Positions 24,042-34,565 of a DNA stretch of 64,000 bases are shown here, one piece after another. This stretch comes from Oscarella lobularis (taxonomy: Eukaryota > Porifera > Homoscleromorpha > Homosclerophorida > Oscarellidae), in NCBI RefSeq assembly GCF_947507565.1, contig NC_089180.1:1984001-2048000 (forward strand), given 5' to 3'. How positions within the stretch are numbered: the first letter of the stretch is position 1; each line of letters starts with the position of its first letter. A program made the position numbers and the translations under genes. Below the pieces are notes generated by a model, which searched no databases, had not been told where the DNA came from, and saw only the letters and a program-made list of their open reading frames with translations.

Positions 24042-25081
24042 TCGCGGTGGCGGCAACAAAACGGTAGAGCATGATTATTACCTTTTGTAGGTACACCGTG
24101 AGATGGACAGTTTCAATCTAAATGGCAGTGTGCAGGTATTGATTACTAAAAGGATGAAGACAGTGAAAATTCTTCTCCGTGTACCTGCAGCACATCTTAG
24201 AAACCCATCAGTGTCTATCCTCGCTGAGCCTGGAATCTGGAATCACGTTTCGTTTTCTTTCTCTGTCATTGCTCCTATAGACCTATACCATCTAAATCTA
24301 AACAAGCACCGAACCGTACAGTGACTACAGTCCAACTCTACTGTTCTAACTAGAATAGACATCTCGTGTTTCTCTTACAACAAGAGATGAAATTGACCGT
24401 TTTTTTTTCTTTGTGGAGAAACCTTATTCGTAGCCATGTGCCCACCCTGGAAACGTTCGAATCTTTACTAGTTCGTCTTTCCCTGTAAGACCTATTGCCG
24501 CAGCCCACCCTGTAACACCTATTGCCGCACACGTCCCGTGAGACCTACAGCCGTCCGAGATACATTCTCGTCGGCTCATTAGTGCATCAAACAGAGAAGA
24601 GCAGAACCAGAGAAAAAACGCAACACGTGGAACGAAATGAATCTCATATTACTTCTTTTTGACGGACGTTTAGACGACAAATGTTTGTTGAGGAAAGCCC
24701 GGCGTCGTTTTCGGCGGCAGAATCGTCGTTTTCGGTGGCAGAATCGTCGTTTTCGGCATCGAGTTGTTAGTCTGAGGCGTCCCGTTGTTTTAGTCCGGAG
24801 TTTTGGCATTCGTGGCCGGAGCAATCGTAGCCGGATTATTCGTTATGTTCGTGGCCGTCGTCGGTTGGGCCGTAGAGTTCTGCGAATGGGTAACGACCAC
24901 GAGGATGGCGACGATGAGCCAGACACTGTCACAGCAGGGCCGGAGGGCATTTTTGAAGTTTTTCCGGCATTTTCGCGCGCATTGCGCGCGCGAAATTTTT
25001 TTACCACGCTCATTCAAGACAAGGTTTTTGATTAGCTCACTCAGAATTTAAATTTTCCGAAAAATCTTAGCCTACTTTCAG
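24042..25081. other. HEATR3 3' flank, no confident gene
   Basis: 24,485-24,560 has two to three short repeats of CCTGTAACACCTATTGCCGC. On the minus strand around 24,940-24,690 a hydrophobic stretch (VWLIVAILVVV) followed by a Thr/Pro-rich segment (about 70 codons, with PPKTTIL repeated) looks like a mucin-type secreted protein, but a TAA at about 24,798 interrupts it. I do not annotate it as a gene. Confidence 0.35.
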
Positions 25082-25764
25082 AGTTATGTTTTTACATATG
25101 GGACACGGGAGAGGAATGGGACATGGAGCCTCTGTCCGAAGACGACGATTCTACAGGTAGCGTAGACCCTACTTCGATTATTTTGCTCTTCGGGTGAGCA
25201 AGCATAGGAGTTTGTATTTCTTGTGAGGGGCCCCCTTTCTCCAACGTCTACGTCCTGCAATGTGAGTTTACACGTGGCATACGGGGTGTGATACAGGTTT
25301 TTGGTTGAGTTCCGAAATCCGTTCGAATCCACGCGATCTCGCGTCGCTTTGCTTCTCCGCGTCTAGGTACGGCATCGATTAAACGCAAGCGACCCGAAGA
25401 AGGCGAAGCCCGTTTTTCCGACGCCTCGCTTTCCCCATGGCCCAACCCCATCCGGCGATCGACAGCACGCTCGTTCGAGTCGTTTCCGAGCGAAGTGCAA
25501 TACCAGGCGCCTCAAATCGGCTCGCAACCGTTCGCGTAAGCCTCCAGCGCTAGCGGGGACCCCTCTCGTTGCAACGAAAATTTCTCTCAGCGTGTCGCAA
25601 CCGAGTCTTTCGCACGCGCACGTAAGAAAAAAACGTCAAATAAATAAAAGTAAAAATGTTCGAACTTTCGTTAGTTATTGACGCCGTCGTTTCAGTCTGC
25701 GCAGCGCAGGCGTCCACTCAGCCGGCTCCCCAGCTCTCCCCAGCAACAAGCGTCGCCCGCCTAG
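25082..25764 (+). CDS. unidentified protein, last four exons
   Basis: Exons 25,082-25,156, 25,367-25,535, 25,591-25,621 and 25,696-25,764 join in a consistent phase, with good AG/GT borders. They read WDMEPLSEDDDST, IKRKRPEEGEARFSDAS, then a Ser/Pro/Gln-rich tail ending QQQASPA-stop. Acidic, basic and low-complexity Pro/Gln segments suggest a nuclear regulator, but I do not recognise the family. Earlier exons were not found in the upstream kilobase, so the 5' part is missing or lies beyond the repeats. Confidence 0.4.
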
Positions 25765-25844
25765 CAAAAAAAGTAGCAATAATTTCAATGACGCAAAGTC
25801 GAAGACGCTCTCTCTTATCTGGACGTCGAATCTTTGATTTTTAG

Positions 25845-26168
25845 AGCGTTCCCTATATTAGACAACGTAGTCCCTAATCTTTAATCTTTAGACGGTTCTC
25901 TATATTAGAGAACGTAGTCCCTAATCTTTCATTTTTAGAGGGTTCCCTATATTAGAAAACGTAGTTCCTAATCTTTGATTTTAGAGAACGTAGTCCCTAA
26001 ACTTTGATTTTTAGACGGTTCCCTATATTAGAGAACGTAGTCCCTAATCTTTAATCTTTAGACGGTTCCCTATATTATAGAACGTAGTCCCTAATCTTTG
26101 ATTTTTAGAGGGTTCCCTATATTAGAGAACGTAGTCCCTAATCTTTGATTTTTAGAAGGTTCCCTATA
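25845..26168. repeat. 47-bp satellite (family R5), left part
   Basis: About seven copies of AGAGAACGTAGTCCCTAATC followed by TTTGATTTTTAGACGGTTCCCTATATT. The array is split by the Helitron-like insertion and resumes at 26,796. Confidence 0.95.
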
Positions 26169-26795
26169 CTAGATAATGATGGCCTTTGTGAGCCATCATG
26201 GGATCCCCGAACACCCCCAGCACAATCTTATTACTCTACTTGTTGTAAAGCCTTTTTGCATAATTTGCATCGCACTGCCTAACCACGTGGGTTGGCATGC
26301 TTTATTTTCCTCAAAAGCCTACAATTTGGCCTCTTTATGTAAGCGTGACACAGAGCTATACCTCTCCTAACCCTAACCTCTGCCCCTTTGGGTGATCGTG
26401 TCACGAGGCCCATTATCAGCTCGCAGTTGGGTTTGCGTGCTGCGAGCTGCGCTCGCAGCACGACAAACCCAACGTGCTCCTTTACTGCGTTCCCTTTATA
26501 AACGTACACGTTCCTGAAAACTTTTGAACACAATCCGGGGTCCCTATCTACTGTGACGTCACCGTTTTATGTACTGTACATTTTGTTCAAAATACGGGAG
26601 AGTATGACATCACAATGAATGTGATGTCATAAAGGCACCTGTGTGTGTGATTGGCCTAAGAGCGATTGTGACGTGAGCGTTACCGACAGACAGACAGAAA
26701 CACACTTTGGTTTTTGGGCGATCACGTTTGAGAGACCCTCCCACCAGGGCGCGCGCGGGCTTCGCCCGCGCGCGCCCTGGTGTTCGGGGAATCAT
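26169..26795 (-). mobile_element. Helitron/Helentron-like element, copy H3
   Basis: A 627-bp insertion in the 47-bp satellite. Read on the minus strand it starts near a strong GC hairpin (CCAGGGCGCGCGCGGGC paired with its complement, 26,745-26,781). It then has GAGGGTCTCTCAAACGTGATC, a run of CTGT repeats, and it ends with a hairpin (GATGGCTCACAAAGGCCATC) followed a few bases later by CTAG, then T. The same end structure closes copies H1 and H2. A 3' hairpin just before CTRR with no terminal inverted repeats is a Helitron hallmark. No transposase remains, so it is non-autonomous. Confidence 0.6.
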
Positions 26796-26948
26796 AGAGA
26801 ACGTAGTCCCTAATCTTTGATTTTTAGAGGGTTCCCTATACAAGAGAACGTAGTCCCTAATATTTAATTTTTAGACGGTTCCCTATATTAGAGAACGTAG
26901 TCCCTAATCTTAAATCTGTAGACGGTTCCCTATATTAGAGAACGTACA
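26796..26948. repeat. 47-bp satellite (R5), right part
   Basis: About three further units. The last unit runs directly into the end of an alpha2delta-like exon at 26,948. Confidence 0.9.
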
Positions 26949-27860
26949 GTGTAGTCGCGATGGAAACCGGCGAAATTGCGTCCCCATTCGTAGGAAGGAT
27001 AGACGCGAATCATGCCACGCGTCGTCGCAAAGTATTGCCACCTATTAATTAATTAATTAATTAATTAATTAAAATTTAATAAATATATAAAATATAGGAT
27101 TATTTTTTGTACCTTAGCGACGAGTCGTTTTGGTAATTCTTCTTGAAGAGATCGTCGAGACCGTTCGTCCATCGGATTTCGGCGGCGGCGACGCCAGCGT
27201 CGCTTCTCGATACAGCATCCGGGAGTTTGATCACACTCGGATCGAACGAAACCTTCTGTTTGAAAACGCTAGAACACGCGCACATATAAGACTGAAATTC
27301 CTAAAGTTTTGTTTCTATTCTTACTCCGAATAGGATGCTTGCAATAAAGAATTAGGAAAATGGGCGTCACTGTAATCCGTTCGAATACCCATCCGTATTG
27401 GGAGCGACCGTTCGAGAAGAATCGTCAGGGCTGACGTAGTAGTCGCTTTTCTCAAAGTCTTGATACAATAATTCCGCTTCATCGCGGCGAGATCTTGAAC
27501 CGCCTTCTGTTTTTGATCGAAAAACGCTTCCAATCCACTAGCAATTCGTTCGACCATTTCCAGCCCGGAAACGTTCTCCGACAAGAACGAATTCATATGA
27601 AACGCTCTCTGAGTGTCCGCCACTTTGAGTCCAGTCAATTGACTTCCGATCACTTGAGTCCACGTTTTGACGTCGATGTTTATGCCTGACCACGCCCTCT
27701 CACGACGAGTAGGGAAAGAAGAACGATTAGAATCCCGAAGTAACGTCGATCGAAGAGCCCGAGAAAAGAAGCGAGAAGAAGTAAAACGACGCTCGAAGGA
27801 AGAAGACGCGATCCGGCGTTCGCCGGATCGAACGTAAAGCATTCTCCCGTCGTTTGCATA
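26949..27860 (-). pseudogene. calcium-channel alpha2delta subunit, N-terminal exons only
   Basis: Minus strand. A hydrophobic leader (SSVVLLLLASFLGLF) at about 27,790 is followed, one frame over, by INIDVKTWTQVIGSQ and MVERIASGLEAFFDQKQKAV (the VWA_N domain of CACNA2D proteins). A further one-base shift near 27,480 restores EKSDYYVSPDDSS. Exon 27,113-27,255 (VAAAEIRWTNGLDDLFKKN) and exon 26,949-27,041 (WQYFATTRGMIRVYPSYEW) join in phase and match the segment just before the VWA domain. In a normal protein VWA and Cache domains and about 700 more residues follow; here the 47-bp satellite begins instead. Two frameshifts and the truncation indicate a pseudogene fragment. Confidence 0.65.
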
Positions 27861-27937
27861 ACAGCACTTTTTCCACCTTTTATAAATACACAATGAATTG
27901 ATAGGCTCGCTCGTTCCCCAAAAGGGGCCTCACTTAC

Positions 27938-28229
27938 TTCCGTTCTTTCCAATGATGAAATTTACTTGAGGATTGAGTTCGAGTTCCAAAAAACGATGGC
28001 ACATAAAGTTTTTTAGTTCCAATCGCTCGATTATGCCGTTTTCTGATTCCGATCGCTTTATAATCGCTTCGTAAGACATCTCAAAGCTCCATTTCATTCG
28101 TTTTACCCTCGTCGCTTCACTGTGCTGCGAATGATCGCCACTAAGCTCTTCGTACGACATGGCTACGGATTCATCTCGATGATCCGACGAATCGAGCGAC
28201 TGGTGGGACCGTTTTCGCGGCCGCGACAT
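27938..28229 (-). pseudogene. SMC6: SMC6 first exon
   Basis: Starts ATG at 28,229 (MSRPRKRSHQSLDSSDHRDE), a Ser/charged N-terminal tail, then IIERLELKNFMCHRFLELEL and NFIIGKNG. 'LKNFMCH' and 'N(F/V)IIGxNGSGKS' are characteristic of SMC6, the SMC5/6 DNA-repair ATPase. The donor GTAAGT (27,932-27,937) splits the Walker A loop after GKNG. No following exon (SGKSA...) exists downstream on this strand; the next sequence is the alpha2delta leader. So this is an isolated 5' fragment, even though the exon itself is undamaged. Confidence 0.7.
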
Positions 28230-28371
28230 ATCGAACGTTTTCTTAGTGTCCGCGAACACTAATACGGGACAGCAGCTAGAAGACACGTGCCTCGACTATG
28301 TACTATTTTGTGCCTCTGGAAAATGTGCAAATCAATATGAAAAGGTCCATGAACGATTAAACGAGTCTGTG

Positions 28372-28557
28372 CTACGCTGCCATTTTCATGACGTCACCCA
28401 CATCCCATTTCCGTATCTTTTGAAGTTCTCTCCTTTTGAAAACGGGATCCTTATCGCGATCTTCTCCACTATTGGCTATTCCCATCATAGCCATATTCTT
28501 AGCCATTGCCTCTTTCATTCGATCGCCCGTAATACCAAAAACCTCAAACGTATACAT
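28372..28557 (-). CDS. small basic ORF, hypothetical
   Basis: A 61-codon frame with a helical, Met- and Lys-rich sequence (MKEAMAKNMAMMGIANSGED, then VFKRRELQKIRKWDVGDVM). Composition looks protein-like rather than random, but there is no recognisable family, and intron borders are unclear. It may be an exon of an unseen gene or chance. Confidence 0.2.
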   Translation of the reverse strand: MYTFEVFGITGDRMKEAMAKNMAMMGIANSGEDRDKDPVFKRRELQKIRKWDVGDVMKMAA

Positions 28558-28656
28558 GTACGGGCGCTTTGTTCCTACAGTACAGTAGGGCGGGCCTAAA
28601 AAAGAGGCGGAGCAGTACAGTAAGAAATGACTCTTCTCTTACGGGGATCCTGTACG

Positions 28657-28670
28657 GTTGCCATGGCGAT
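28657..28670 (+). promoter_or_regulatory. RFX X-box-like site
   Basis: GTTGCCATGGCGAT is close to the RFX consensus GTTGCCATGGCAAC. It lies in a spacer of about 600 bp between the SMC6 exon and a terminal exon. A single site without a nearby ciliary gene is weak evidence. Confidence 0.25.
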
Positions 28671-28898
28671 GGTGACATTAAATTATTTGAGCGTAGATAT
28701 CAATTATTTTCACTGCTTGCGAATTGTCGATTTGCTCAAAGTCTCGAAAGCGAATGCAAAAATTTTTTTTCGGGCAATATTCGTTGAAAAGAATAAAAGT
28801 AATTGAGTAATTAATTTCTTAGCGAAACTCTTACACTAGCCGTTCCAAACACGGACAACGCCAAAAATTATCCAACCGATTGTGGTGATGCCCAGTCT

Positions 28899-29126
28899 TT
28901 ATTCCGTTCTCGCGACGCGGTGAGTGCCGTTGGGGTCCGTCGTCGTACCGCCGTATAGACTCACGAGGTCATCTGGTGTGAGATCGGCTAAACCTTGAAC
29001 TGATCCCACCATCAGATCCAATGCCTCTTCGTTGAAGTCGAACATGTCGAGTTCAGAAAGAGCGTCGGGACCCGCGGAAGGAGATTTAGCTGAACGCGGC
29101 GTCCGACCAGTCTTCTGAACCTTAGC
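28899..29126 (-). CDS. terminal exon of an unidentified gene
   Basis: Acceptor (TTTTTTCAAG) at 29,127-29,136, open to TAA at 28,899-28,901. Encodes a basic start, then ALSELDMFDFNEEALDLMV and LADLTPDDLVSLYGG. The acidic amphipathic segment and Leu-rich helix look like a protein-interaction tail. I do not recognise the parent. Its upstream exons are replaced by an inverted-repeat element at 29,166. Confidence 0.35.
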   Translation of the reverse strand, partial: AKVQKTGRTPRSAKSPSAGPDALSELDMFDFNEEALDLMVGSVQGLADLTPDDLVSLYGGTTTDPNGTHRVARTE

Positions 29127-29165
29127 CTTGAAAAAATAATAATAATGATGATTAATAATCTATAC

Positions 29166-29610
29166 TTATAAGCGCGACAGCCATCTTGAGTGGGCGCGGC
29201 TCTCGAGCGTTTGTCACCATACGTTTCGTCGTCGCTCTCTCGACGCGTTCGCGACGACGCGCAAAGCTCTCTCCCGTCGTGACCGCTTCGCGTGATCGGG
29301 TTTTCGGCCGCCGGCGTTTCGTTCGAGGGAAAGCTTCGAAACGCGCGAAGCGCGAGATTATACGCGTCCGAATGCTTGCATCCGCGATCGACTTCGAATA
29401 CGCTGCTTTTTAGCACAGTTACAAGCATTCGGACGCGTGTAATCTCGCGTTTCGAAGCTGCCCCTCGAATGGGACCGTCGGCCGCGATCGGAAAGAGCTG
29501 TCCGCGTTGTCGCGAATGCGTCGAGACAGCGACGACGAAGCCTACGGTGACAAACGCGCGAGGGCCGCGCCCAATCAATTAATTAATTAAGATGGCTGTC
29601 GCGTTTATAA
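29166..29610. mobile_element. foldback MITE, about 445 bp
   Basis: Ends are inverted copies: TTATAAGCGCGACAGCCATC at the left and its complement (GATGGCTGTCGCGTTTATAA) at the right. Pairing continues inward through GTGGGCGCGGCTCTCGAGCG/CGCGCGAGGGCCGCGCCCAA, GTTTGTCACC/GGTGACAAAC and CGTCGTCGCT/AGCGACGACG. An inner pair (CGAGATTATACGCGTCCGAA with TTCGGACGCGTGTAATCTCG) closes near 29,410. Almost the whole element can fold into one hairpin. No transposase. Confidence 0.8.
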
Positions 29611-31022
29611 CTTTTGTCGTTTGAAAGAGTATCTTGAGGTGTCGGTGTTAGCATTACCCAGGCAACACCAACGTGGAGGTCCAGACGCTTCCTTGCCCAA
29701 AATGGCGGTACTTTTGAGTAGTCAAAACAAACAAATGCGAAGAGAAACAGGTAGAAATTACACAAATGGGGAGACAGATAAGCAGAAAGTACTGTACGAG
29801 CACGTACACTAAGGAAACAGACTCATACAGGAAGTGTAGCAACACGCGAATGGGGAGATAGACAACAGGCAGACACAAACAAACACAGATATAGATAGGC
29901 AGAAACTAAACATAAAAACAGGAATGCGGAGACAGATGGGCAACTAAGGAGACAGACACATATAGGCAGTGTAGACAGAAGCAGAGACTACACAGAAAAA
30001 AATAAATGGGGAGACAGATAAGCAGAAAGTACATGTACGAACACGTAGATAAGGAGACGGAGTGACTCATAAAAGAAGTGTAGACTGAGGAGGAAAGTAC
30101 TGAGACAACACAGAAGCTAACACAGACAGGTAGAAAGCAAACAGACAAACACACAGAATCGAACACAGAGAGGCAGAAAGTACACAGACAAACACACAGA
30201 TGCAGACACAGACAGGCAGAAACTACACAGACAAACACAGAGATGGACACGCAGAAACTATACACAAGCAAACACAGACACAGATAGGCAGAAACTAAAC
30301 ATAAAAGCAGGAATTCGGAGACAAATAGGCAAATAGTACATATACGAACACGCAGATAAAGACACAGACACAATGAGCAGTGTAAACAGAAGCAGAAACT
30401 AAAGGAAGTGTAGACAGAGGCAGAAAGTACTGAGACAGCACAGAAGCTAACACAGACAGGCAGAAAGTAAACAGACAAACACACAGAAGCGAACACTGAC
30501 AGGCAGAAAGTACACAGACAAACACACAGATGCAGACACAGACAGGCAGAAACTACACAGCCAAACACAGAGATGGACAGGCAGAAACTAAACATAAAAG
30601 CAGGAATTCGGAGAATAACAAGCAAATAGTAAATATACGAACACGCAGATAAAGACACAGAAACATATAGGCAGTGTAGACAGAAGCAGAAACTACGACA
30701 AACACACAAATTCGAACACAGACAGGCAAAAGCTGCACAGACAAACATACACAGTACTTTCTGCATGCATGCCTCTTTACACGTCCTGTATGAGTCTCCT
30801 TATCTACGTGTTCGTAAATGTACTTTATGCTTATCTGTCTCCCCATTTATGTTTTTCCGTGTAGTTTCTGTCTGTCTCTCTTCGCATTTGTGTGTTTTGA
30901 CTACTCAAAACTACCGCCATTTTGGGAAACGAAGCGTCTGGACCTCCGCCTTGGTGTTGCCTGGGTAATGCTAACACAGAAGCGCAAACGTCACCTCAAG
31001 GTACTCTTTCAAACGACAAAAG
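29611..31022. mobile_element. 1.4-kb inverted-repeat element with internal ACAGACAGGCAGAAA repeats
   Basis: Ends CTTTTGTCGTTTGAAAGAG (29,611) and the exact complement ending at 31,022. The inverted arms extend about 200-250 bp and include the unique stretch CAAAATGGCGGTA and its partner TACCGCCATTTTG. The core is a degenerate short-period repeat (ACAGACAGGCAGAAAGTACA, ACACAGATGCAGACACAGAC). It abuts the foldback MITE with no gap. Long Cys/Leu-rich frames on the minus strand (up to 286 codons) are products of the short repeat and not genes. Confidence 0.75.
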
Positions 31023-31204
31023 CCTACTCTAAATAAATGCCAAAAACTCCTACGCGATCTTGCTACCCGGTCGAAGACCGGGTAAGTGGACTAGTTATCT
31101 ATAAAAGCCACATGCATCATCGGTCACAATGACCGTTTTGACTAACCGATATTTATAAAGAAATTAACTAAGGAATGCCTGGCTTATCTGTGCTGCATGT
31201 CCAG

Positions 31205-31640
31205 CGGCACAGATGCCCTATAGCCTAATATAAACGAACCGGAAGCCTTGAGGTAGGCGGCCATGATGAATACCTTCAACTTGGTTACAATCAATCACGG
31301 CGTCTCTTCCCAATTGATAGTTTACAGAAGCTGCGATATTAGAGTTACGATCGTACCATGAAGAAAGAAGAGAGACGTCATGCTGTAAAGACTTGACAAC
31401 ACCACTGAATAAGAAGTATGACTCGTCATGAGACATGCATACATCATCAGCGTAGAGTATAATGGAGGAAGTCAAATTTGAAGATGGTAAGTCACTCGTA
31501 TAGAAGTTGTATAGCAGTGGGCCTAGCTTCGATCCCTGCATGTGGAACACCGCGGAGACATCGACAACAATCAGAAGCATCTTCACCAACTTGAACAAAC
31601 TGACTGCGTCCCAACAGGACCGTGCACGGTGCATGAAAAT
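31205..31640 (-). pseudogene. LINE-type reverse transcriptase remnant
   Basis: Minus strand frame reads QGSKLGPLLYNFYTSDLPSS and, further on, IILYADDVCMS: RT motifs 4 and 5 with the catalytic YADD. Canonical LINEs have 'VPQGS.LGPLLF..Y.NDLP' and 'YADD'. Both ends are truncated and the upstream frame is lost near 31,570. It is followed at 31,025-31,200 by what may be its 3' tail. Confidence 0.7.
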
Positions 31641-31729
31641 ATGGAGGACAGGACGCTTCGGCGAGGTAATTTACTAAACCAACGCGGAAAAGAATGGGCA
31701 CACATGCCGCGTTTTTTGTTCCTGTACAG

Positions 31730-32901
31730 TGCTCGTCTCTGTGCGGATTCGGTGACCGAATTAGAAGCGTTGAGTGCGTGGAAGTGGACGAGAGCAGCGT
31801 CTCCGAATCCGATTTAACGTGCGATCAACCGAAACCGCCTCCATCCAATCAATGCCAATTAAGGCCACGAATGTACCCCGGAAGGAAATGATGAGTCTAC
31901 GCGGAGAGTCAGTCACCACAGTTATGTCAGTCCCCCGCCCTCTGTTTTTTCTCCCAGCGTCTTCATGCGCCGAATGGAAATCGAGAAAATACGCTCAAGA
32001 CATGGAGTACACTCTCGATAAGAACAGTCGTCTGTTTCGGGTAATTTTTTTGTCGGCTTGCAAGGAGAAAAGATGGGACTTTTCTGTCAGGTGTACTGCC
32101 ACGGAATGGCGGGAAAGTTTCCGTTCGAATACCTCACGCTTCCCAGTGGGAAAAAACAAAATTATGATTATGCGCGCGTGTTTCCCTACTAGTAAGTGGG
32201 CGCACTTAGTGGCGCAGAACCGCTAGAACTCGACTGATGTCTAATCCGGCGTCTCTAGTCTAGAAAAACATCACTTCTGCCCGCATGACGTCACGGACGA
32301 ACAAGAACCAGCTGTACTCGGAACGCGGCGCGTCGTTCTTTTTCAAAGTTCGTCTGCTCATCGATGTCTTAGAAATTCAAAGTAAGTCACAACACTCATT
32401 GTATGTGCAAACAAGCTTACTTGTGTTTTCTGTGGTCGTGCTTTTTTGCATGGGCAGCTGATGACCTGACGTTCGCAACGTCTAATTGATCGCGGCCCGA
32501 GTTTGCGTCCGCCGTCGACTGTTTCAGTCAAAAGCCTTGCCCACAGGCACGTGGCATCACTCTTAGCGAAAAAAGGCTCGTTTCAGTTTTCCTCTGCTTT
32601 ATTTACACTAGGGCACATTTCACATCGATTTGACCGGAACTGGGTTCGAGCTGGCGTCAGTCGATCAATGGAAACAGACAGGTCATTTTGAGTACAACCA
32701 CATGCGAATCGATTATAGAGCGGTGAGACCATATCGGATTAGGTTTTCTTTGGCAATAAATGATGTGAGGTCTGTGTCTCTTCCATAAACATGGTCTGCT
32801 TTTTGTTTAGGGACTATGTGGTTGTGAGGGGCTTCTGCGGGGGGTTTTGCGGTCGCTGCTTTGTTCCCAGTCACAGACTCAAACTGCGTTTTCTTCGTTG
32901 A
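31730..32901 (+). pseudogene. TSP1 plus GON domain, C-terminal part of an ADAMTS9/20-like protein
   Basis: Exon 31,730 onward gives a thrombospondin type-1 repeat (CSSLCGFGDRIRSVECVEV). GON-domain exons follow: 31,958-32,040 (CAEWKSRKYAQDMEYTL), 32,091-32,191 (VYCHGMAGKFPFEYLTLPSG), about 32,263-32,381 (KNITSARMTSRTNK), about 32,460-32,542 ending CFSQKPCPQ, then GTFHIDLTGTGFELA (about 32,610), and the last exon GFCGGFCGRCFVP with stop TGA at 32,899. GON domains occur in GON-1/ADAMTS9/ADAMTS20, secreted proteases that also act in secretion. The intron after CPQ appears to start GC (GCACGT). An in-frame TGA (32,487-32,489) interrupts the fourth GON exon. No metalloprotease part is present. Confidence 0.7.
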
Positions 32902-33303
32902 AATCGAATGAATGATAGCGACTACTACTCACTAGACCAGACATTCGTTCCTATACACTTTCTTTTCTTGATTAGTGTTGTCACGTGACGTTATAATAAA
33001 TGCATAATATCTATTGCTGATTAGCGTATAGAATTTTGGGTGAGCCCTTCGGAGCGGCAGGACGGAGTTTTAAACACGCATGCGGATTTTCTAAAAGCCA
33101 CCTAATTTTAAACAAAGTGAGTTCAACACCTTTATTACTCCGAGCAAGTGGAGCGGTATTGAACTCTTCCATTACCCTTGCTTGCGCCAAAGGCGTCGTT
33201 CAGAATTGCGATAATACTTTGCTACAGTCTAATGGCGGTCATCTCAATCTAACTCGAGTGTGGGCGAAGGGGTTGCTCAGACGAATGGGGTTTTTCCTAT
33301 AGT

Positions 33304-34560
33304 CGAAAACGGCATCTGATACTTCCGTTTCTCTTTGAGACGAAAGCGGCATCTTATGAGACGAAAGCGGCTTCTCATGCTGCCGTTTTTCTTATATGCG
33401 GAAGCGGCATCTCATGCTGCCGTTTCTCTTATAGAACCGATTCTCTTAGAGACGAAAAAGGACTCAGATGCTTCCGTTTCTTTTAGAGACGAAAGCGTCT
33501 TATGCCGCCGTTTCTCTATGAGACAAAAGCTGCATCTAATGCTGCCGTTTCTCTTAGAAACGAAAGCGACATCTCATGCTGACGTTCCTCTTAGAGGCGA
33601 ATGCGTCATGTCATGCTGCCGTTTCTCTTATCTTATGACTTCTCATGCAGACGTTCTTATAGACAAAAGCGACATCTCACGCCTACGTTCTTATTGAAGA
33701 AAGCGACATCTCAAGCTAACATTTCTCATATATATGAAAGCGGACAAATGGGGCATGCCATTATAGTCAAAAGGGGCATCTTATGCTTCTTTTGTTTCTT
33801 TAGGAGACAAAAGTTACATCTCATTCTGCCGTTTTTCTTATAGGCGGAAGAGGCATCTCAAGCTGACGTTTATACTCCCGTTTTTCTTATACGACATCTC
33901 ATGCTGACGTTCCTCTCAGAGACGAATGCGGAATGTCGAGCTCCCGTTTCTCTTATAGTCCAAAACGGAGTCTGACACTTCCGTTTCTCTTTGAGAGACG
34001 AAAGCGGCTTCTCATGCTGATGCTGCCGCCGTTTTTCTTATATGCGGAAGCGGCATCTCATGCTGCCGTTTCTCTTATAGAATGAAAGCATCATCTCATG
34101 CTGCCGATTCTCTTAGAGACGAAAACGGACTCAGATGCTTCCGTTTCTTTTAGAGACGACAGCGGCATCTTATGCCGCCGTTTCTCTATGAGACGAAAGC
34201 GACATCTCATGCTGACGTTCCTCTTAGAGACGAATGCGTCATGTCATGCTGCCGTTTCTCTTATAGTCGATCTCATTGTGACGTTTCTCTTATAGACGAA
34301 AGTCGCATCTTATGCTGCCGACTCTCATATAGTCGAAAGCGGCATCTCATGCTGCCGTTTCTTTTATTGTCGAAAGCGGCTTCTTTTAGACGAAAGCGGC
34401 ATCTTATGCCGCCGTTTCTCATATAGACGAAAGCGACATCTCATGCTAATAGACGAAAGCGGCATCTCATGCTGCGTCTTAGAGACGAAAAATAACTCTG
34501 ATGCTTCCGTTTCTTTTAGAGACGAAAGCGGCGTTTCATGCTGCCGTTTCTCTACGAAAG
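33304..34560. repeat. about 37-bp satellite (family R6)
   Basis: Irregular tandem units of GACGAAAGCGGCATCTCATG followed by CTGCCGTTTCTCTTATA, with frequent internal deletions and a half-unit inverted symmetry (CGAAAGCGGCA versus TGCCGTTTCTC). Confidence 0.9.
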
Positions 34561-34565
34561 CGAGA

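Noticed and set aside
24579-25017. Minus-strand Thr-rich secreted or mucin-like ORF
   Set aside because: No start codon before the hydrophobic segment and an in-frame TAA in the stalk; evidence too weak for a gene.
29906-30766. 286-codon Cys/Leu/Val-rich frame resembling a membrane protein
   Set aside because: It is the translation of the ACAGACAGGCAGAAA short repeat inside a transposon; the same pattern appears in other frames.
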